Shown here: piece after piece, positions 8,578-17,423 of the stretch | Layout: each line of letters opens with the position of its first letter | Numbering within the stretch: position 1 is the first letter of the stretch | NCBI RefSeq assembly: GCF_900636825.1 | Contig: NZ_LR134318.1 | Span: 4,263,501-4,327,500 of the forward strand | Direction: 5' to 3' | Length of the DNA stretch: 64,000 nucleotides | DNA from: Pseudomonas fluorescens | Lineage (GTDB): Bacteria; Pseudomonadota; Gammaproteobacteria; Pseudomonadales; Pseudomonadaceae | Position numbers and translations under genes: made by a program | Notes under the pieces: generated by a model | Database searches by the model: none | Seen by the model: the letters and a program-made list of their open reading frames with translations, nothing else | What the model was told of the DNA's origin: nothing

Positions 8578-9196
8578 GCTCCAGCCAGCGGCCGAGCAAC
8601 GGCGACAGCTCGCTAAGCGGTTGGTAGCCGTTGGTCAGCAACGCCAATTGACCATTGCGCTCGGCCAGCAGGGTCGGGAAACCGGCGATGCCGAGATCCT
8701 GCACCCAACTGAAATCGGCCTGCGTCGCTTTGTGTTGCTCGGCATGATCGAACAACGCGGCAAATTCGATACGCGGCACACCGGCCTGCTCGGCCAGTTC
8801 GACCAGTACGCTGGCTTGAGTGACGTCGCGCCCTTCGACATAAAACGCCTGCTGGATCAGGCCCACCAGCGTCCACGCGCAATCCGGCGCCAGACTGCGC
8901 GCGGTGACGATCGCGCGGCAGGCAGGCTCGGTGTCGTAGACAAAACCGTCGGGCAGCGCGCCCTCCAGCTTGAACGGCTGGCCGGTGGCCTCGGTGACCG
9001 CTTGCCAGTGTTCAAGAATGTAGCGCCGCGTGGTCGGCTCCAGCGCCGAACCACTGCCGGTGCGCAAACCGCCGACCACCAGATGCAGTTCGACACCCGC
9101 TGCCTGCGCCTGCTCGACCAGTGCCTTGGCCACCGGAGCAAAACCCCAGCACCACGAACACATCGGATCCATCACATAGAGCAGGCGCGCAGACAT
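8561..9196 (-). CDS. DsbA-family (FrnE-like) thioredoxin-fold protein
   Basis: The protein has 211 residues, and MSARLLYVMDPMCSWCWGF places a CxxC pair at Cys13 and Cys16 at the end of the first beta strand. There is no signal peptide, so it acts in the cytoplasm, as FrnE-type DsbA relatives do. The role is likely thiol-disulfide exchange or isomerisation; a glutathione-S-transferase kappa-like role is also possible. It starts three bases after the trhO stop and its own end overlaps the ABC exporter, giving a tight trhO-dsbA-like-ABC operon on the minus strand. Confidence 0.82.
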   Translation of the reverse strand: MSARLLYVMDPMCSWCWGFAPVAKALVEQAQAAGVELHLVVGGLRTGSGSALEPTTRRYILEHWQAVTEATGQPFKLEGALPDGFVYDTEPACRAIVTARSLAPDCAWTLVGLIQQAFYVEGRDVTQASVLVELAEQAGVPRIEFAALFDHAEQHKATQADFSWVQDLGIAGFPTLLAERNGQLALLTNGYQPLSELSPLLGRWLERAACV

Positions 9197-9198
9197 GA

Positions 9199-10140
9199 TT
9201 AAGCCTCGGTGGATGCTTGCTTATAGTTGTAGCCGATCGGATGCGGCTGGTTGCGCGCCTTGGCCAGTTCGATCTGCTTCTGCCGATCGATGGCACTGCG
9301 CCGGGTCTTCTCGCTCAGTTTGTCCCAGCAGTGCGGGCAGCTGATGCCGGCCACGTAATGCTCGGACGCGCGATCTTCAACGCTGACCGGTGTGCGGCAG
9401 GCATGACATTGATCGTAGTCGCCTTCGCTGAGGTCGTGGCGCACGGTCACGCGGTTGTCGAACACAAAGCAGTCGCCCTGCCACTTGGTTTCTTCCTGCG
9501 GTACCTCTTCGAGGTATTTCAGGATGCCGCCCTTGAGGTGATAAACCTCTTCAAAACCTTCGCCGAGCATGTAGCTCGAGGCTTTTTCACAGCGGATGCC
9601 GCCGGTGCAGAACATCGCGACTTTCTTGTGCACCGCCGGGTCGAAGTGTTCTTTGATGTAGTCGGGGAATTCGCGAAAACTGGTGGTTTTCGGATCGATA
9701 GCGCCTTCGAAAGTGCCGATCGACACTTCGTAATCGTTGCGCGTGTCGATCAGCAGCACTTCCGGATCGCTGATCAGCGCGTTCCAGTCCTGCGGCTCGA
9801 CGTAGGTGCCGACCTTTTTGTTCGGGTCAACGCCTTCAACGCCGAGGGTGACGATCTCTTTTTTCAGCTTGACCTTGGTGCGGTAGAACGGCTGCTCGTC
9901 GCAGTACGATTCCTTGTGATCGATATCGATCATGCGTGGATCGTTCTTGAGCCAGGCGAGCAGGCCGTCGATGCCTTCGCGGGTGCCGGAAACGGTGCCG
10001 TTGATGCCTTCTTCGGCAATCAGCAGAGTGCCTTTGATGCCGTTGTCGACCATCGCTTGCAGCAACGGCTCGCGCAGGTTGACGTAATCTTCGAGGGTGA
10101 CGAACTTATACAGTGCCGCCACGACAATCGGTTGTGTCAT
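9199..10140 (-). CDS. trhO: TrhO, oxygen-dependent tRNA uridine-34 hydroxylase
   Basis: The 313-residue protein is of the YceA/TrhO family: an N-terminal ferredoxin-like domain ([20 protein letters not shown]), a rhodanese domain with the active-site loop [15 protein letters not shown], and a Cys-rich C-terminal region ([16 protein letters not shown]). TrhO hydroxylates U34 of certain tRNAs to ho5U using O2, the first step toward cmo5U/mo5U. GGAG lies nine bases before the ATG. It is probably the first gene of the operon running into the DsbA-like and ABC genes. Confidence 0.9.
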   Translation of the reverse strand: MTQPIVVAALYKFVTLEDYVNLREPLLQAMVDNGIKGTLLIAEEGINGTVSGTREGIDGLLAWLKNDPRMIDIDHKESYCDEQPFYRTKVKLKKEIVTLGVEGVDPNKKVGTYVEPQDWNALISDPEVLLIDTRNDYEVSIGTFEGAIDPKTTSFREFPDYIKEHFDPAVHKKVAMFCTGGIRCEKASSYMLGEGFEEVYHLKGGILKYLEEVPQEETKWQGDCFVFDNRVTVRHDLSEGDYDQCHACRTPVSVEDRASEHYVAGISCPHCWDKLSEKTRRSAIDRQKQIELAKARNQPHPIGYNYKQASTEA

Positions 10141-10186
10141 GGGTATTTCTCCAGGTGGCTACCCTCGCAAAGGGTGAACCGGATTC

Positions 10187-10215
10187 AAAAAAAACGCGCC
10201 GGCTAAGCGGCGCGT
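10187..10215 (-). terminator. Intrinsic terminator at the end of the bolA operon
   Basis: On the minus strand an 8-bp GC stem (ACGCGCCG with CGGCGCGT) is followed by a run of eight T. It would stop transcripts coming from bolA before the trhO promoter. Confidence 0.75.
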
Positions 10216-10234
10216 CGGGATTTTAGCAAAAAAG

Positions 10235-10316
10235 CAGCTACAAGCTCCAAGCTTAAAGCGGCAAGCAGTACGTCGCTGCTTTTGATTCTGCTTGCAGCTT
10301 GCAACTTGCAGCTTAC
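10235..10316. repeat. AAGCTTGCAGCTTG-type imperfect inverted repeat
   Basis: The segment has repeated AGCTTG/CAAGCT words, with GCAAGCAG on the left and CTGCTTGCAGCTTGCAACTT on the right. It differs from the three REP families of the window. It sits just downstream of the bolA stop. Confidence 0.6.
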
Positions 10317-10612
10317 CGCTGCTTTCCTCCCGCACAAGTCGGCGACGCCGGGGCGGCGCCAGCTTGTGCCCATTCCTGCGGGGTGTAGGTGTGCAGCGCC
10401 AACGCATGGAACTCGCCCATCAACTCGCCGAGCGTGCCGTAGACTTTCTGGTGGCGCTTGACCCGGCTCAGGCCTTCGAACTGCTCGCTGACGACCACCG
10501 CCTTGTAATGGGTCTGCAACCCACGACTGTGCATGTGGCTTTCATCCAGCACCTGCAGATGTTCGGGCTGTAACAGGGCCAGCGTCGATTCGATGCGTTG
10601 TTGCATGGTCAT
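10313..10612 (-). CDS. bolA: BolA-family protein
   Basis: The 99-residue protein (start ATG 10612, six bases after GGAG; GTG 10613 and ATG 10604 are alternatives) shows the BolA fold with the RGLQTHYKAVVVSEQFEG strand and RHQKVY signature. BolA proteins bind monothiol glutaredoxins and 2Fe-2S clusters and influence morphology and biofilm genes. The position next to the DUF2059 gene and fumC matches the PA0857-PA0854 region of P. aeruginosa. It follows the DUF2059 gene by 12 bases, so the two form an operon. Confidence 0.85.
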   Translation of the reverse strand: MTMQQRIESTLALLQPEHLQVLDESHMHSRGLQTHYKAVVVSEQFEGLSRVKRHQKVYGTLGELMGEFHALALHTYTPQEWAQAGAAPASPTCAGGKQR

Positions 10613-10624
10613 CACGAACTCCGC

Positions 10625-11146
10625 TTACTTCTTCTTGGCCGGCGCAGCAGCGCCTTTCGGGTCCAGCTCTTTGGTCATGTCATCGAGCAGCTTGTTGACA
10701 ACAGGCACAGCGCTTTCCAGTTTGGCCTGGGTCATCTGCGCCGATTGCTGGGTCAGCTGGGGCATTTTTTCCAGGACTTTCTTGCCCAGTGGCGACTGGT
10801 AGAACGCGACCAGATCCTTGAGCTCGGATTCGCTGAAGTTACTGGTGTAGAGCTTGACCATGTCCGGCTTCAGCTTGTTCCAGCCGATGGCCTGGTCCAG
10901 GGCGGCGTTAGCCTTGGCCTGATAGGTTTCCAGTACGGCTTTCTTGGCCTCCGGGGCTTTGGTCTGCTCAAAACGCTGAGCGAACATTTGCTGCACTTGC
11001 ATGTACACCGGAGTGCCGAGTTTGTCAGCGTGGGCCAGCGTCAGGAAAGCTTCGGCACTGGCGTTGTGGCTGGCGGTATCGGCAAGCACCTGGCCGCTGG
11101 CGCAAACCAGTGCAACCGCGGTACAGATGGCGCGAAGACGAGTCAT
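10625..11146 (-). CDS. Secreted DUF2059 protein
   Basis: The 173-residue protein has a signal peptide (MTRLRAICTAVALVCASGQVL, cleavage after LA-D). The start is ATG 11146, because an AAGGA lies just upstream, rather than the longer open frame. The mature part is helical, with the DUF2059 signature around YTSNFSESELKDLVAFYQSP, and ends in a Lys-rich tail (AAAPAKKK). It should be periplasmic; its function is unknown. It is first in an operon with bolA. Confidence 0.8.
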   Translation of the reverse strand: MTRLRAICTAVALVCASGQVLADTASHNASAEAFLTLAHADKLGTPVYMQVQQMFAQRFEQTKAPEAKKAVLETYQAKANAALDQAIGWNKLKPDMVKLYTSNFSESELKDLVAFYQSPLGKKVLEKMPQLTQQSAQMTQAKLESAVPVVNKLLDDMTKELDPKGAAAPAKKK

Positions 11147-11339
11147 CGAGTTTCCTTTTAAGCAAAGCGAGGTCAAACCCCAAGGGCGACCATTCTGCGC
11201 CTAAAAAACGCTGCGGCTCAACCCCCGAGCCTTGCCACGCTTGATTGGCCGGGTTTGAGCGGTCAACAATCGGTCCGATTGAACCACCGGGGCCGATCCC
11301 GGCCTAAACTGCGCAAACAGACCAACAGGAGTGTGCACG

Positions 11340-12734
11340 ATGAGCCGTATCGAAACCGACAGCCTGGGCCAGATCGATGTCCCGGACGACGCTTACTGGG
11401 GTGCTCAGACGCAACGCTCGCTGATCAACTTCGCCATCGGTCAGGAACGCATGCCACTGCCGGTATTGCACGCCCTGGCCCTGATCAAGAAAGCTGCGGC
11501 GCGGGTCAACGACCGCAACGGCGATCTCCCCGCCGACATCGCCCGCCTGATCGAACAGGCCGCCGACGAAGTCCTGGCCGGCGAGCATGAAGACCAGTTT
11601 CCGCTAGTGGTCTGGCAGACTGGCAGCGGCACCCAGAGCAACATGAACGTCAACGAAGTGATCGCCGGTCGCGCCAATGAGCTGGCCGGCAATCCGCGCG
11701 GCGGCAAGGCGCCGGTGCACCCGAACGATCACGTCAACCGCTCGCAAAGCTCCAACGACTGCTTCCCGACGGCCATGAGCATCGCCACCGCCAAAGCGGT
11801 GCACGAACAACTGCTGCCGGCCATCGCCGAGTTGTCCGGTGGCCTCGCCGAACTGGCGGCACGCCACATGAAGCTGGTGAAAACCGGACGCACGCACATG
11901 ATGGACGCGACGCCGATCACTTTCGGTCAGGAGCTGTCCGGGTTCATCGCGCAACTCGATTACGCCGAGCGCGCCATCCGCGCAGCGCTGCCGGCCGTCT
12001 GCGAACTGGCACAAGGCGGCACCGCCGTCGGCACGGGACTGAACTCGCCGCACGGTTTCGGCGAAGCGATTGCCGCCGAATTGGCGGCGCTGTCCGGCCT
12101 GCCCTTCGTCACGGCGCCGAACAAGTTCGCCGCTTTGGCCGGTCATGAGCCGCTGGTGACCCTGTCCGGTGCGCTGAAAACCCTCGCCGTTGCACTCATG
12201 AAAATCGCCAACGATCTGCGCCTGCTCGGCTCCGGGCCGCGCGCCGGTTTCGCCGAAGTGAAGCTGCCGGCCAACGAACCGGGCAGCTCGATCATGCCCG
12301 GCAAGGTGAATCCGACTCAGTGCGAGGCGCTGTCGATGCTCGCCTGCCAAGTGCTCGGCAATGACGTGGCAATTGGTTTCGCCGCGAGCCAGGGGCATTT
12401 GCAGTTGAACGTGTTCAAACCGGTGATCATTCACAACCTGCTGCAATCGATCCGACTGCTCGGCGATGGCTGCAGCAACTTCCAGGAGCACTGCATCGCC
12501 GGGCTGGAACCGGATGCAGAGGTCATGGCCAAACACCTTGAACGTGGTTTGATGCTGGTCACCGCGCTGAACCCGCACATCGGCTATGACAAATCGGCAG
12601 AGATCGCCAAGAAGGCCTACAGCGAAGGGCTGACCTTGCGCGAGGCGGCGTTGCAGCTGGGTTATCTGACCGATGAAGAGTTCGATGCGTGGGTGCGGCC
12701 GGAGAACATGATCGAGGCTGGCGCCAAGGGCTAA
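11340..12734 (+). CDS. fumC: Class II fumarate hydratase (FumC)
   Basis: The 464-residue enzyme of the fumarase/aspartase superfamily interconverts fumarate and malate without an iron-sulfur cluster. The family signature [16 protein letters not shown] and the substrate-binding segments [10 protein letters not shown] and [10 protein letters not shown] are intact. ATG 11340 is chosen because GGAG lies eight bases before it; the upstream GTG 11331 is too close to that site. Pseudomonas usually carries two fumC genes, one iron-repressed with sodA. This one, beside bolA and a DUF2059 gene, corresponds to the other (PA0854-like). It is divergent from the DUF2059/bolA operon. Confidence 0.92.
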   Translation: MSRIETDSLGQIDVPDDAYWGAQTQRSLINFAIGQERMPLPVLHALALIKKAAARVNDRNGDLPADIARLIEQAADEVLAGEHEDQFPLVVWQTGSGTQSNMNVNEVIAGRANELAGNPRGGKAPVHPNDHVNRSQSSNDCFPTAMSIATAKAVHEQLLPAIAELSGGLAELAARHMKLVKTGRTHMMDATPITFGQELSGFIAQLDYAERAIRAALPAVCELAQGGTAVGTGLNSPHGFGEAIAAELAALSGLPFVTAPNKFAALAGHEPLVTLSGALKTLAVALMKIANDLRLLGSGPRAGFAEVKLPANEPGSSIMPGKVNPTQCEALSMLACQVLGNDVAIGFAASQGHLQLNVFKPVIIHNLLQSIRLLGDGCSNFQEHCIAGLEPDAEVMAKHLERGLMLVTALNPHIGYDKSAEIAKKAYSEGLTLREAALQLGYLTDEEFDAWVRPENMIEAGAKG

Positions 12735-12738
12735 GAGC

Positions 12739-12836
12739 AAAAAGATCGTCCGAACGCGGCCCGAGCCTGCGGCAGCTCCTACAGTTGGAATGCATTTCCC
12801 CTGTAGGAGCTGCCGCAGGCTTCGATCTTTTGATCG
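12739..12836. repeat. REPIN, family A, extended variant
   Basis: This inverted pair of family A units lies between the convergent fumC and DMT transporter genes. The left arm has the same 14-base extension as the element at 871. Confidence 0.9.
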
Positions 12837-13790
12837 TCAGGCCATTTTCAAACGCCGTGCTCTGAGCCCAGCGATCAACGAAGGCCCCAACGCCACCAGC
12901 GCCGAACCCAGCACCACCAACACCGCCCCGCCATAACCGAGCGCATTGATCTGCTCGGCATGCACGTATTCCGGCCAGATCCGCGCCGCAATCGCCACTG
13001 CAACAAATGTCACCAACGGCGTGATCGCCAACGTCGCACTGACTCGCGACGCCTCCCAGTGCGCCAGCGCTTCGGCAAATGCGCCGTAGGCGATCAACGT
13101 ATTCAGGCAGCACGCCAGTAACAGCCAGCCTTGCAACGGGCTCAACTGCAACGTCTCAAGCGGATGCACCCACGGTGTCAGCAACAACGCGCAAAACAGA
13201 TAGATCACCATCATCACCTGCAGCGAATTCCACACCGTCAGCAATTGCTTCTGCCCCAACGCGTAAAACGTCCACACCGTTGAGGCCAGCAGCACCAGCA
13301 GGACGCCCGCGGTGTAATCCGACAATGACGTCAGCAACTCGGCCAGGCGCTGGTTGAAGAACAGGCCAAAGCCGACCAGCAACACCAGCAGGCCAATGCC
13401 CTGGCCGATACTGAAACGCTCCTTGAACACAAACAGGCTGGCGATCAGCAACATGATCGGGCCCATCTGCACTACCAGTTGTGCGGTGCCGGGGCTGAGC
13501 AGATTGAGACCCATCAGATACAACACGTAATTGCCGACCAGGCCCAGCACGGCCATCAGCACCAGCCAGCCGCCCTTGGGGCCGAGCACCTTGCGACTCG
13601 GCAGGCGTCCGACCGAGGCCAGGTAAATGAACAGACAGCCGCCGGACACCAGCAAGCGAAACCAGGTCACCGTGACCGGATCCATCACCAGCAGCACCTG
13701 TTTGAGTTTGATCGGCAGAATGCCCCACAGCAACGCGGTCAGCAGCGCCAGGAACAATCCATATACCCAGCGCCCCGAAGAAATGTGCAT
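12837..13790 (-). CDS. DMT-superfamily (EamA) transporter
   Basis: The 317-residue inner-membrane protein has ten predicted transmembrane segments made of two EamA repeats (about 10-140 and 160-300), with LTALLWGILPIKLKQ as the first helix and the typical EXXXP-like PVTVTWFRL segment. DMT carriers of this size export amino acids, purines or other metabolites; the substrate is not deducible. It is monocistronic, and a REPIN lies at its 3' side. Confidence 0.8.
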   Translation of the reverse strand: MHISSGRWVYGLFLALLTALLWGILPIKLKQVLLVMDPVTVTWFRLLVSGGCLFIYLASVGRLPSRKVLGPKGGWLVLMAVLGLVGNYVLYLMGLNLLSPGTAQLVVQMGPIMLLIASLFVFKERFSIGQGIGLLVLLVGFGLFFNQRLAELLTSLSDYTAGVLLVLLASTVWTFYALGQKQLLTVWNSLQVMMVIYLFCALLLTPWVHPLETLQLSPLQGWLLLACCLNTLIAYGAFAEALAHWEASRVSATLAITPLVTFVAVAIAARIWPEYVHAEQINALGYGGAVLVVLGSALVALGPSLIAGLRARRLKMA

Positions 13791-14000
13791 GCGAACCCCA
13801 AAAGCCTGCTGACAAGAACGCCCATTCTAGGCGCGACACGGCGCGCAACACAGGGACAGTTACGCACAGGCCGCGAATAAAACTGTGCGGGTCGCAGCAG
13901 GAAACCGACGCGCAGCCGTTGATCGGCCCGCCGGGCGCGCCAAGTGCTTCAGGCATAAGCTCATTGCAGACTTTTCAATGCACTGATCAGGGAGACCGAC
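13791..14000. other. Intergenic region between divergent DMT transporter and DUF6316 genes
   Basis: About 210 bp, presumably holding both promoters. No repeat or clear operator was seen. An AGGGAGA ribosome site for the plus-strand gene lies at its right end. Confidence 0.4.
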
Positions 14001-14192
14001 ATGTACACGATGCGCGCCGAGGACAGCGCCCCCGCCACCCGCTTTCGCAGCGACCGCGTGTGCCGGGTCAACGGCGAACTGTATTTCAGCACTCGGGAAA
14101 ATACCCTTGAAGGGCCGTATGACAGCCAGGTCATTGACCAGGAAATCCAGGCTTATATAGCGCGGATGCAACAGCAGGATTCCAGGCGCTGA
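14001..14192 (+). CDS. Small DUF6316-like protein
   Basis: The 63-residue soluble protein (MYTMRAEDSAPATRFRSDRV at the N-terminus) has an ELYFSTREN...GPYDS segment resembling a single WW-like beta unit found in short Pseudomonas proteins. A strong AGGGAGA site lies eight bases before the ATG. No membrane segment or cysteine pair is present. Its function is unknown. Confidence 0.7.
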   Translation: MYTMRAEDSAPATRFRSDRVCRVNGELYFSTRENTLEGPYDSQVIDQEIQAYIARMQQQDSRR

Positions 14193-14203
14193 ACCGAGGT
14201 GAT

Positions 14204-14278
14204 CCCATCGCTGGCAAGCCAGCTCCCACAGGATTTTTGACATATACAAACCTGTGGGAGCTGGCTTGCCAGCGATGG
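14204..14278. repeat. REPIN, family B
   Basis: This near-perfect inverted repeat of CCATCGCTGGCAAGCCAGCT (with CCCACAGG) lies between the DUF6316 gene and the convergent thiolase gene. Confidence 0.92.
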
Positions 14279-14308
14279 CGATCTGACCGACGACAACGAA
14301 CGCAGGAT

Positions 14309-15493
14309 TTAGCGCACCGCCTCAAACAACCCACTCGCCCCCATCCCGCCGCCCACGCACATGGTGACGATGCCGTAACGCAGATTGCGCCGTTGCAGCT
14401 CACGCACCAAATGCCCGACCTGCCGCGATCCGGTCATGCCGAACGGATGGCCGATGGAAATCGAGCCGCCATTGACGTTGTATTTCTCGTTGTCGATCTC
14501 CAGCCGATCGCGGCTGTAAAGGCACTGCGAAGCGAACGCCTCGTTAAGTTCCCACAAGTCGATATCCGCCACCTGCAAGCCTTTGGCCTTGAGCAGCTTG
14601 GGCACCGAAAACACCGGGCCGATGCCCATTTCATCCGGCTCGCACCCGGCAACGGTGAAGCCGCGAAAGAACGCTTTCGGCTTGAGCCCCAGCGCGAGTG
14701 CTTTCTCCAGGCTCATCACCAAGGTCATCGACGCACCATCGGACAGTTGCGATGAATTGCCCGCTGTCACCGATCCATCCTCGGCGAACACCGGTTTCAG
14801 CCCGGCAAGACTTTCAGAGGTGGTGTCCGGGCGGTTGCAGTCGTCGCGATCGACCACGCCGTCGAGAATCTGCACCTCACCGGTATTTTTGTCCTCGACG
14901 CGATACTGCACCGGCATCGGCACGATTTCGTCGTTGAACAGCCCGGCCGCCTGGGCCTGAGCGGTACGTATCTGGCTCTGCAACGCATAACGATCCTGCG
15001 CTTCACGGCTGACGCCATAACGCCGAGCGACCACTTCGGCCGTTTGCCCCATCGTGTAATAGATCCCCGGCGTCTGCTGCTTGAGCAGCGGGTTGATCAG
15101 GTGATCGGTATTGACGCTCTTCATCGTCAGGCTGATCGATTCGACGCCGCCAGCGACAATGATGTCGCTGCAACCCGAGGCAATCTGATTGGCTGCAATT
15201 GCAATCGCCTGCAGGCCCGATGAACAGAAACGGTTGAGGGTCATCCCCGCTGTGCCGGTGCCCAGACGCGACAGCACCGCGACATTGCGGCCAATGTTGT
15301 AGCCCTGCGCGCCTTCGTTGGAACCGGCGCCGACGATGCAATCCTCGACGCTGGCCGGGTCGATGTCGTTGCGTGCCAGCAAGGCATTGACACAATGAGC
15401 CGCCATATCATCGGGGCGGGTCTGGTTGAACTTGCCGCGAAACGATTTGGCCAGGCCAGTCCGCACGCTGTCGACGATCACCACTTCACGCAT
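14309..15493 (-). CDS. Acetyl-CoA C-acyltransferase (thiolase)
   Basis: The 394-residue enzyme has all thiolase motifs: nucleophile Cys in NRFCSSGLQ (about residue 90), WELNEAFA, the histidine in GHPFGMTGSR (about 350) and the second cysteine in CVGGGMGAS (about 380). It cleaves 3-ketoacyl-CoA or condenses acetyl-CoA. The start at ATG 15493 (MREVVIVDSVRTG) follows an AGG at normal spacing; a longer open frame upstream is not used. No fatty-acid or PHB partner gene adjoins it, so the pathway is open; FadI/AtoB-type roles are both possible. Confidence 0.88.
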   Translation of the reverse strand: MREVVIVDSVRTGLAKSFRGKFNQTRPDDMAAHCVNALLARNDIDPASVEDCIVGAGSNEGAQGYNIGRNVAVLSRLGTGTAGMTLNRFCSSGLQAIAIAANQIASGCSDIIVAGGVESISLTMKSVNTDHLINPLLKQQTPGIYYTMGQTAEVVARRYGVSREAQDRYALQSQIRTAQAQAAGLFNDEIVPMPVQYRVEDKNTGEVQILDGVVDRDDCNRPDTTSESLAGLKPVFAEDGSVTAGNSSQLSDGASMTLVMSLEKALALGLKPKAFFRGFTVAGCEPDEMGIGPVFSVPKLLKAKGLQVADIDLWELNEAFASQCLYSRDRLEIDNEKYNVNGGSISIGHPFGMTGSRQVGHLVRELQRRNLRYGIVTMCVGGGMGASGLFEAVR

Positions 15494-15595
15494 GGCATAC
15501 CTCATTATCGGGTTCGGTTGAGAGTGGACCGAGCATAAGTCCACCTTCTTGCCGACCGCGAGGATCATTCACCCGGCGTATGCGCGGCCATCGCT

Positions 15596-17110
15596 TCAGC
15601 CTTTGCGCTTCTTGGCCTTCTTCTCGGATTTCTCGAAGGCGTCTTCCAGAGCGCGGTTGATCGTGCGCAGCACTTTGACCCGCGCCCAGCGCTTGTCATT
15701 GGCCTCGACCAGCGTCCACGGAGCGATCTCCGAACTGGTGCGATCAACCATGTCGCCGACGGCCGCACGATAGGCGTCCCACTTTTCCCGATTGCGCCAG
15801 TCGTCTTCGGTGATTTTGAAGCGCTTGAAGGAGATTTCTTCGCGCTCTTGAAAGCGCTCCATCTGCGTATCTTTGTCGATGGCCAGCCAGAACTTGACCA
15901 CGATTACACCGGCGTCGGCCAATTGCTCTTCGAAATCATTGATCTCGCCATAGGCGCGCAGCCAGTCCGCCGGCGTGCAAAAGCCCTCGATGCGTTCCAC
16001 CAGCACGCGGCCGTACCACGAGCGATCGAACACGGTGAACTTGCCCCGCGCCGGGATATGCCGCCAGAACCGCCACAAATAGGGTTGCGCGCGTTCTTCT
16101 TCGGTCGGTGCGGCAATCGGCACGATGTTGTACTGACGCGGATCGAGCGCCGCCGCGACCCGGCGAATCGCCCCGCCCTTGCCCGCCGCATCGTTGCCTT
16201 CGAACACTGCGACCAAGGCGTGGCGGCGCATGCGTTTGTCGCGCATCAGCCCGGACAACCGCGCCTGCTCGTTGATCAGTTGTTCCTGATAGTCTTTCTT
16301 GTCGAGGCGCTGAGTGAGATCGAGGCTGTCGAGCAGGTTCAATTGGTCGACCGCTGCACCCAGCGGCGCGGCGCTGACGTCATGCGGGTTGACGTCGGCA
16401 CGCTTGAGCGCACTTTGCAGGCCCTCAAGCAGAATCTTGCCGACCGCCAGGCTGCGGTAATTGGCATCGACACCTTCGATGATGTGCCACGGCGCATAGT
16501 CGCGACTGGTGCGGCGCAACACGCGCTCGCCGTACTTGACGAACTTGTCGTAGGTTTGCGATTGCTGCCAGTCGAGCGGGCTGATGCGCCAGCTGTGCAA
16601 CGGATCATCCGCGAGCGCTTTGAGCCGCGCCTTCATTTGCTTCTTGGACAGGTGAAACCAGAACTTGAAGATCAGCGCGCCCTCATCGCAGAGCATCTTT
16701 TCCAGACGTTCGGCGCCGGCAATCGCCTGATCCAGACGCGGATCCTTGAACAAGCCGTGCACCCTGCCCTGCAGCATCTGGCTGTACCAGTTACCGAAGA
16801 AAATCCCCATCCGCCCCTTGGCCGGGAGCATCCGCCAATAGCGCCAGGCCGGTGGCCGCGCCAGCTCTTCATCGGTCTGTTGATCGAATGTGCGCACTTC
16901 GATCAGGCGTGGGTCCATCCATTCGTTGAGCAACTTGACCGTCTCGCCCTTGCCCGCGCCTTCGATGCCGTTGATCAACACGATCACCGGGAAACGCTTT
17001 TGCTGCTGCAACTCGAATTGCGCTTCGAGCAAGGCTTCGCGCAGTGCGGGGACTGCCGCCTCGTAGGTGTCGTTGTCGATGGCGTGACCGATTTCAGCGG
17101 ATTCAAACAT
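15596..17110 (-). CDS. pap: Polyphosphate:AMP phosphotransferase, two-domain PPK2
   Basis: The protein has 504 residues with two tandem PPK2 kinase domains. Walker A loops are INGIEGAGKGET near residue 48 and FEGNDAAGKGGA near 305. Each domain also has its lid module (YWRMLPAKGRMG; FWRHIPARGKF) and an FDRSWYGRV-type motif in the second. Two-domain class II PPK2 enzymes such as P. aeruginosa PA3455 phosphorylate AMP to ADP with polyphosphate. ATG 17110 has a GGAG eight bases before it and is preferred to the longer frame. The C-terminus is Lys-rich. Confidence 0.9.
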   Translation of the reverse strand: MFESAEIGHAIDNDTYEAAVPALREALLEAQFELQQQKRFPVIVLINGIEGAGKGETVKLLNEWMDPRLIEVRTFDQQTDEELARPPAWRYWRMLPAKGRMGIFFGNWYSQMLQGRVHGLFKDPRLDQAIAGAERLEKMLCDEGALIFKFWFHLSKKQMKARLKALADDPLHSWRISPLDWQQSQTYDKFVKYGERVLRRTSRDYAPWHIIEGVDANYRSLAVGKILLEGLQSALKRADVNPHDVSAAPLGAAVDQLNLLDSLDLTQRLDKKDYQEQLINEQARLSGLMRDKRMRRHALVAVFEGNDAAGKGGAIRRVAAALDPRQYNIVPIAAPTEEERAQPYLWRFWRHIPARGKFTVFDRSWYGRVLVERIEGFCTPADWLRAYGEINDFEEQLADAGVIVVKFWLAIDKDTQMERFQEREEISFKRFKITEDDWRNREKWDAYRAAVGDMVDRTSSEIAPWTLVEANDKRWARVKVLRTINRALEDAFEKSEKKAKKRKG

Positions 17111-17423
17111 GGGACGGCTCCTTCCAGGGTTCAGCAAGACTAGCGGATTGGGCATGACCGCAGGGCAGAAATTCCAACGAACTCAGGACTGGGTGAGGAC
17201 TTTGTGGTGAGGGGATTTATCCCCGACCGGCTGCGCAGCAGTCGTAAATCCGGAAAATGCGGCTTGCTACGCAAATCGGGTTGGATGGTTTGGGGACTGC
17301 TGCGCAGCCCATCGGGGATAAATCCCCTCGCTACAAGACTCTCTACGCCGCGACCTTTGCGCTGGATCAGGCAGCCCCCGCCCGATCGGCTAGAATGGCC
17401 GCCTTGTAATCGCCGAGCCAGCC
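17111..17423. other. Intergenic region between pap and mnmC
   Basis: About 310 bp between divergent genes. Most of it is a long inverted repeat (17205-17334). The remaining 80 bp before mnmC presumably hold its promoter. No gene was seen. Confidence 0.5.
17205..17334. repeat. Long inverted repeat, GGGGATTTATCCCC type
   Basis: The left arm GAGGGGATTTATCCCCGA plus GGCTGCGCAGCAGT pairs with the right arm ACTGCTGCGCAGCC plus TCGGGGATAAATCCCCTC. Each arm is itself palindromic, with about 65 bases between the arms. The sequence is not related to the GTAGGAGC-type REPs of this window but has the same REPIN-like architecture. Confidence 0.85.

Noticed and set aside
6889-8616. Long plus-strand open frame (575 codons) opposite the ABC exporter
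   Set aside because: It is antisense to a clear ABC transporter with intact motifs; such long shadow frames are common in GC-rich DNA.
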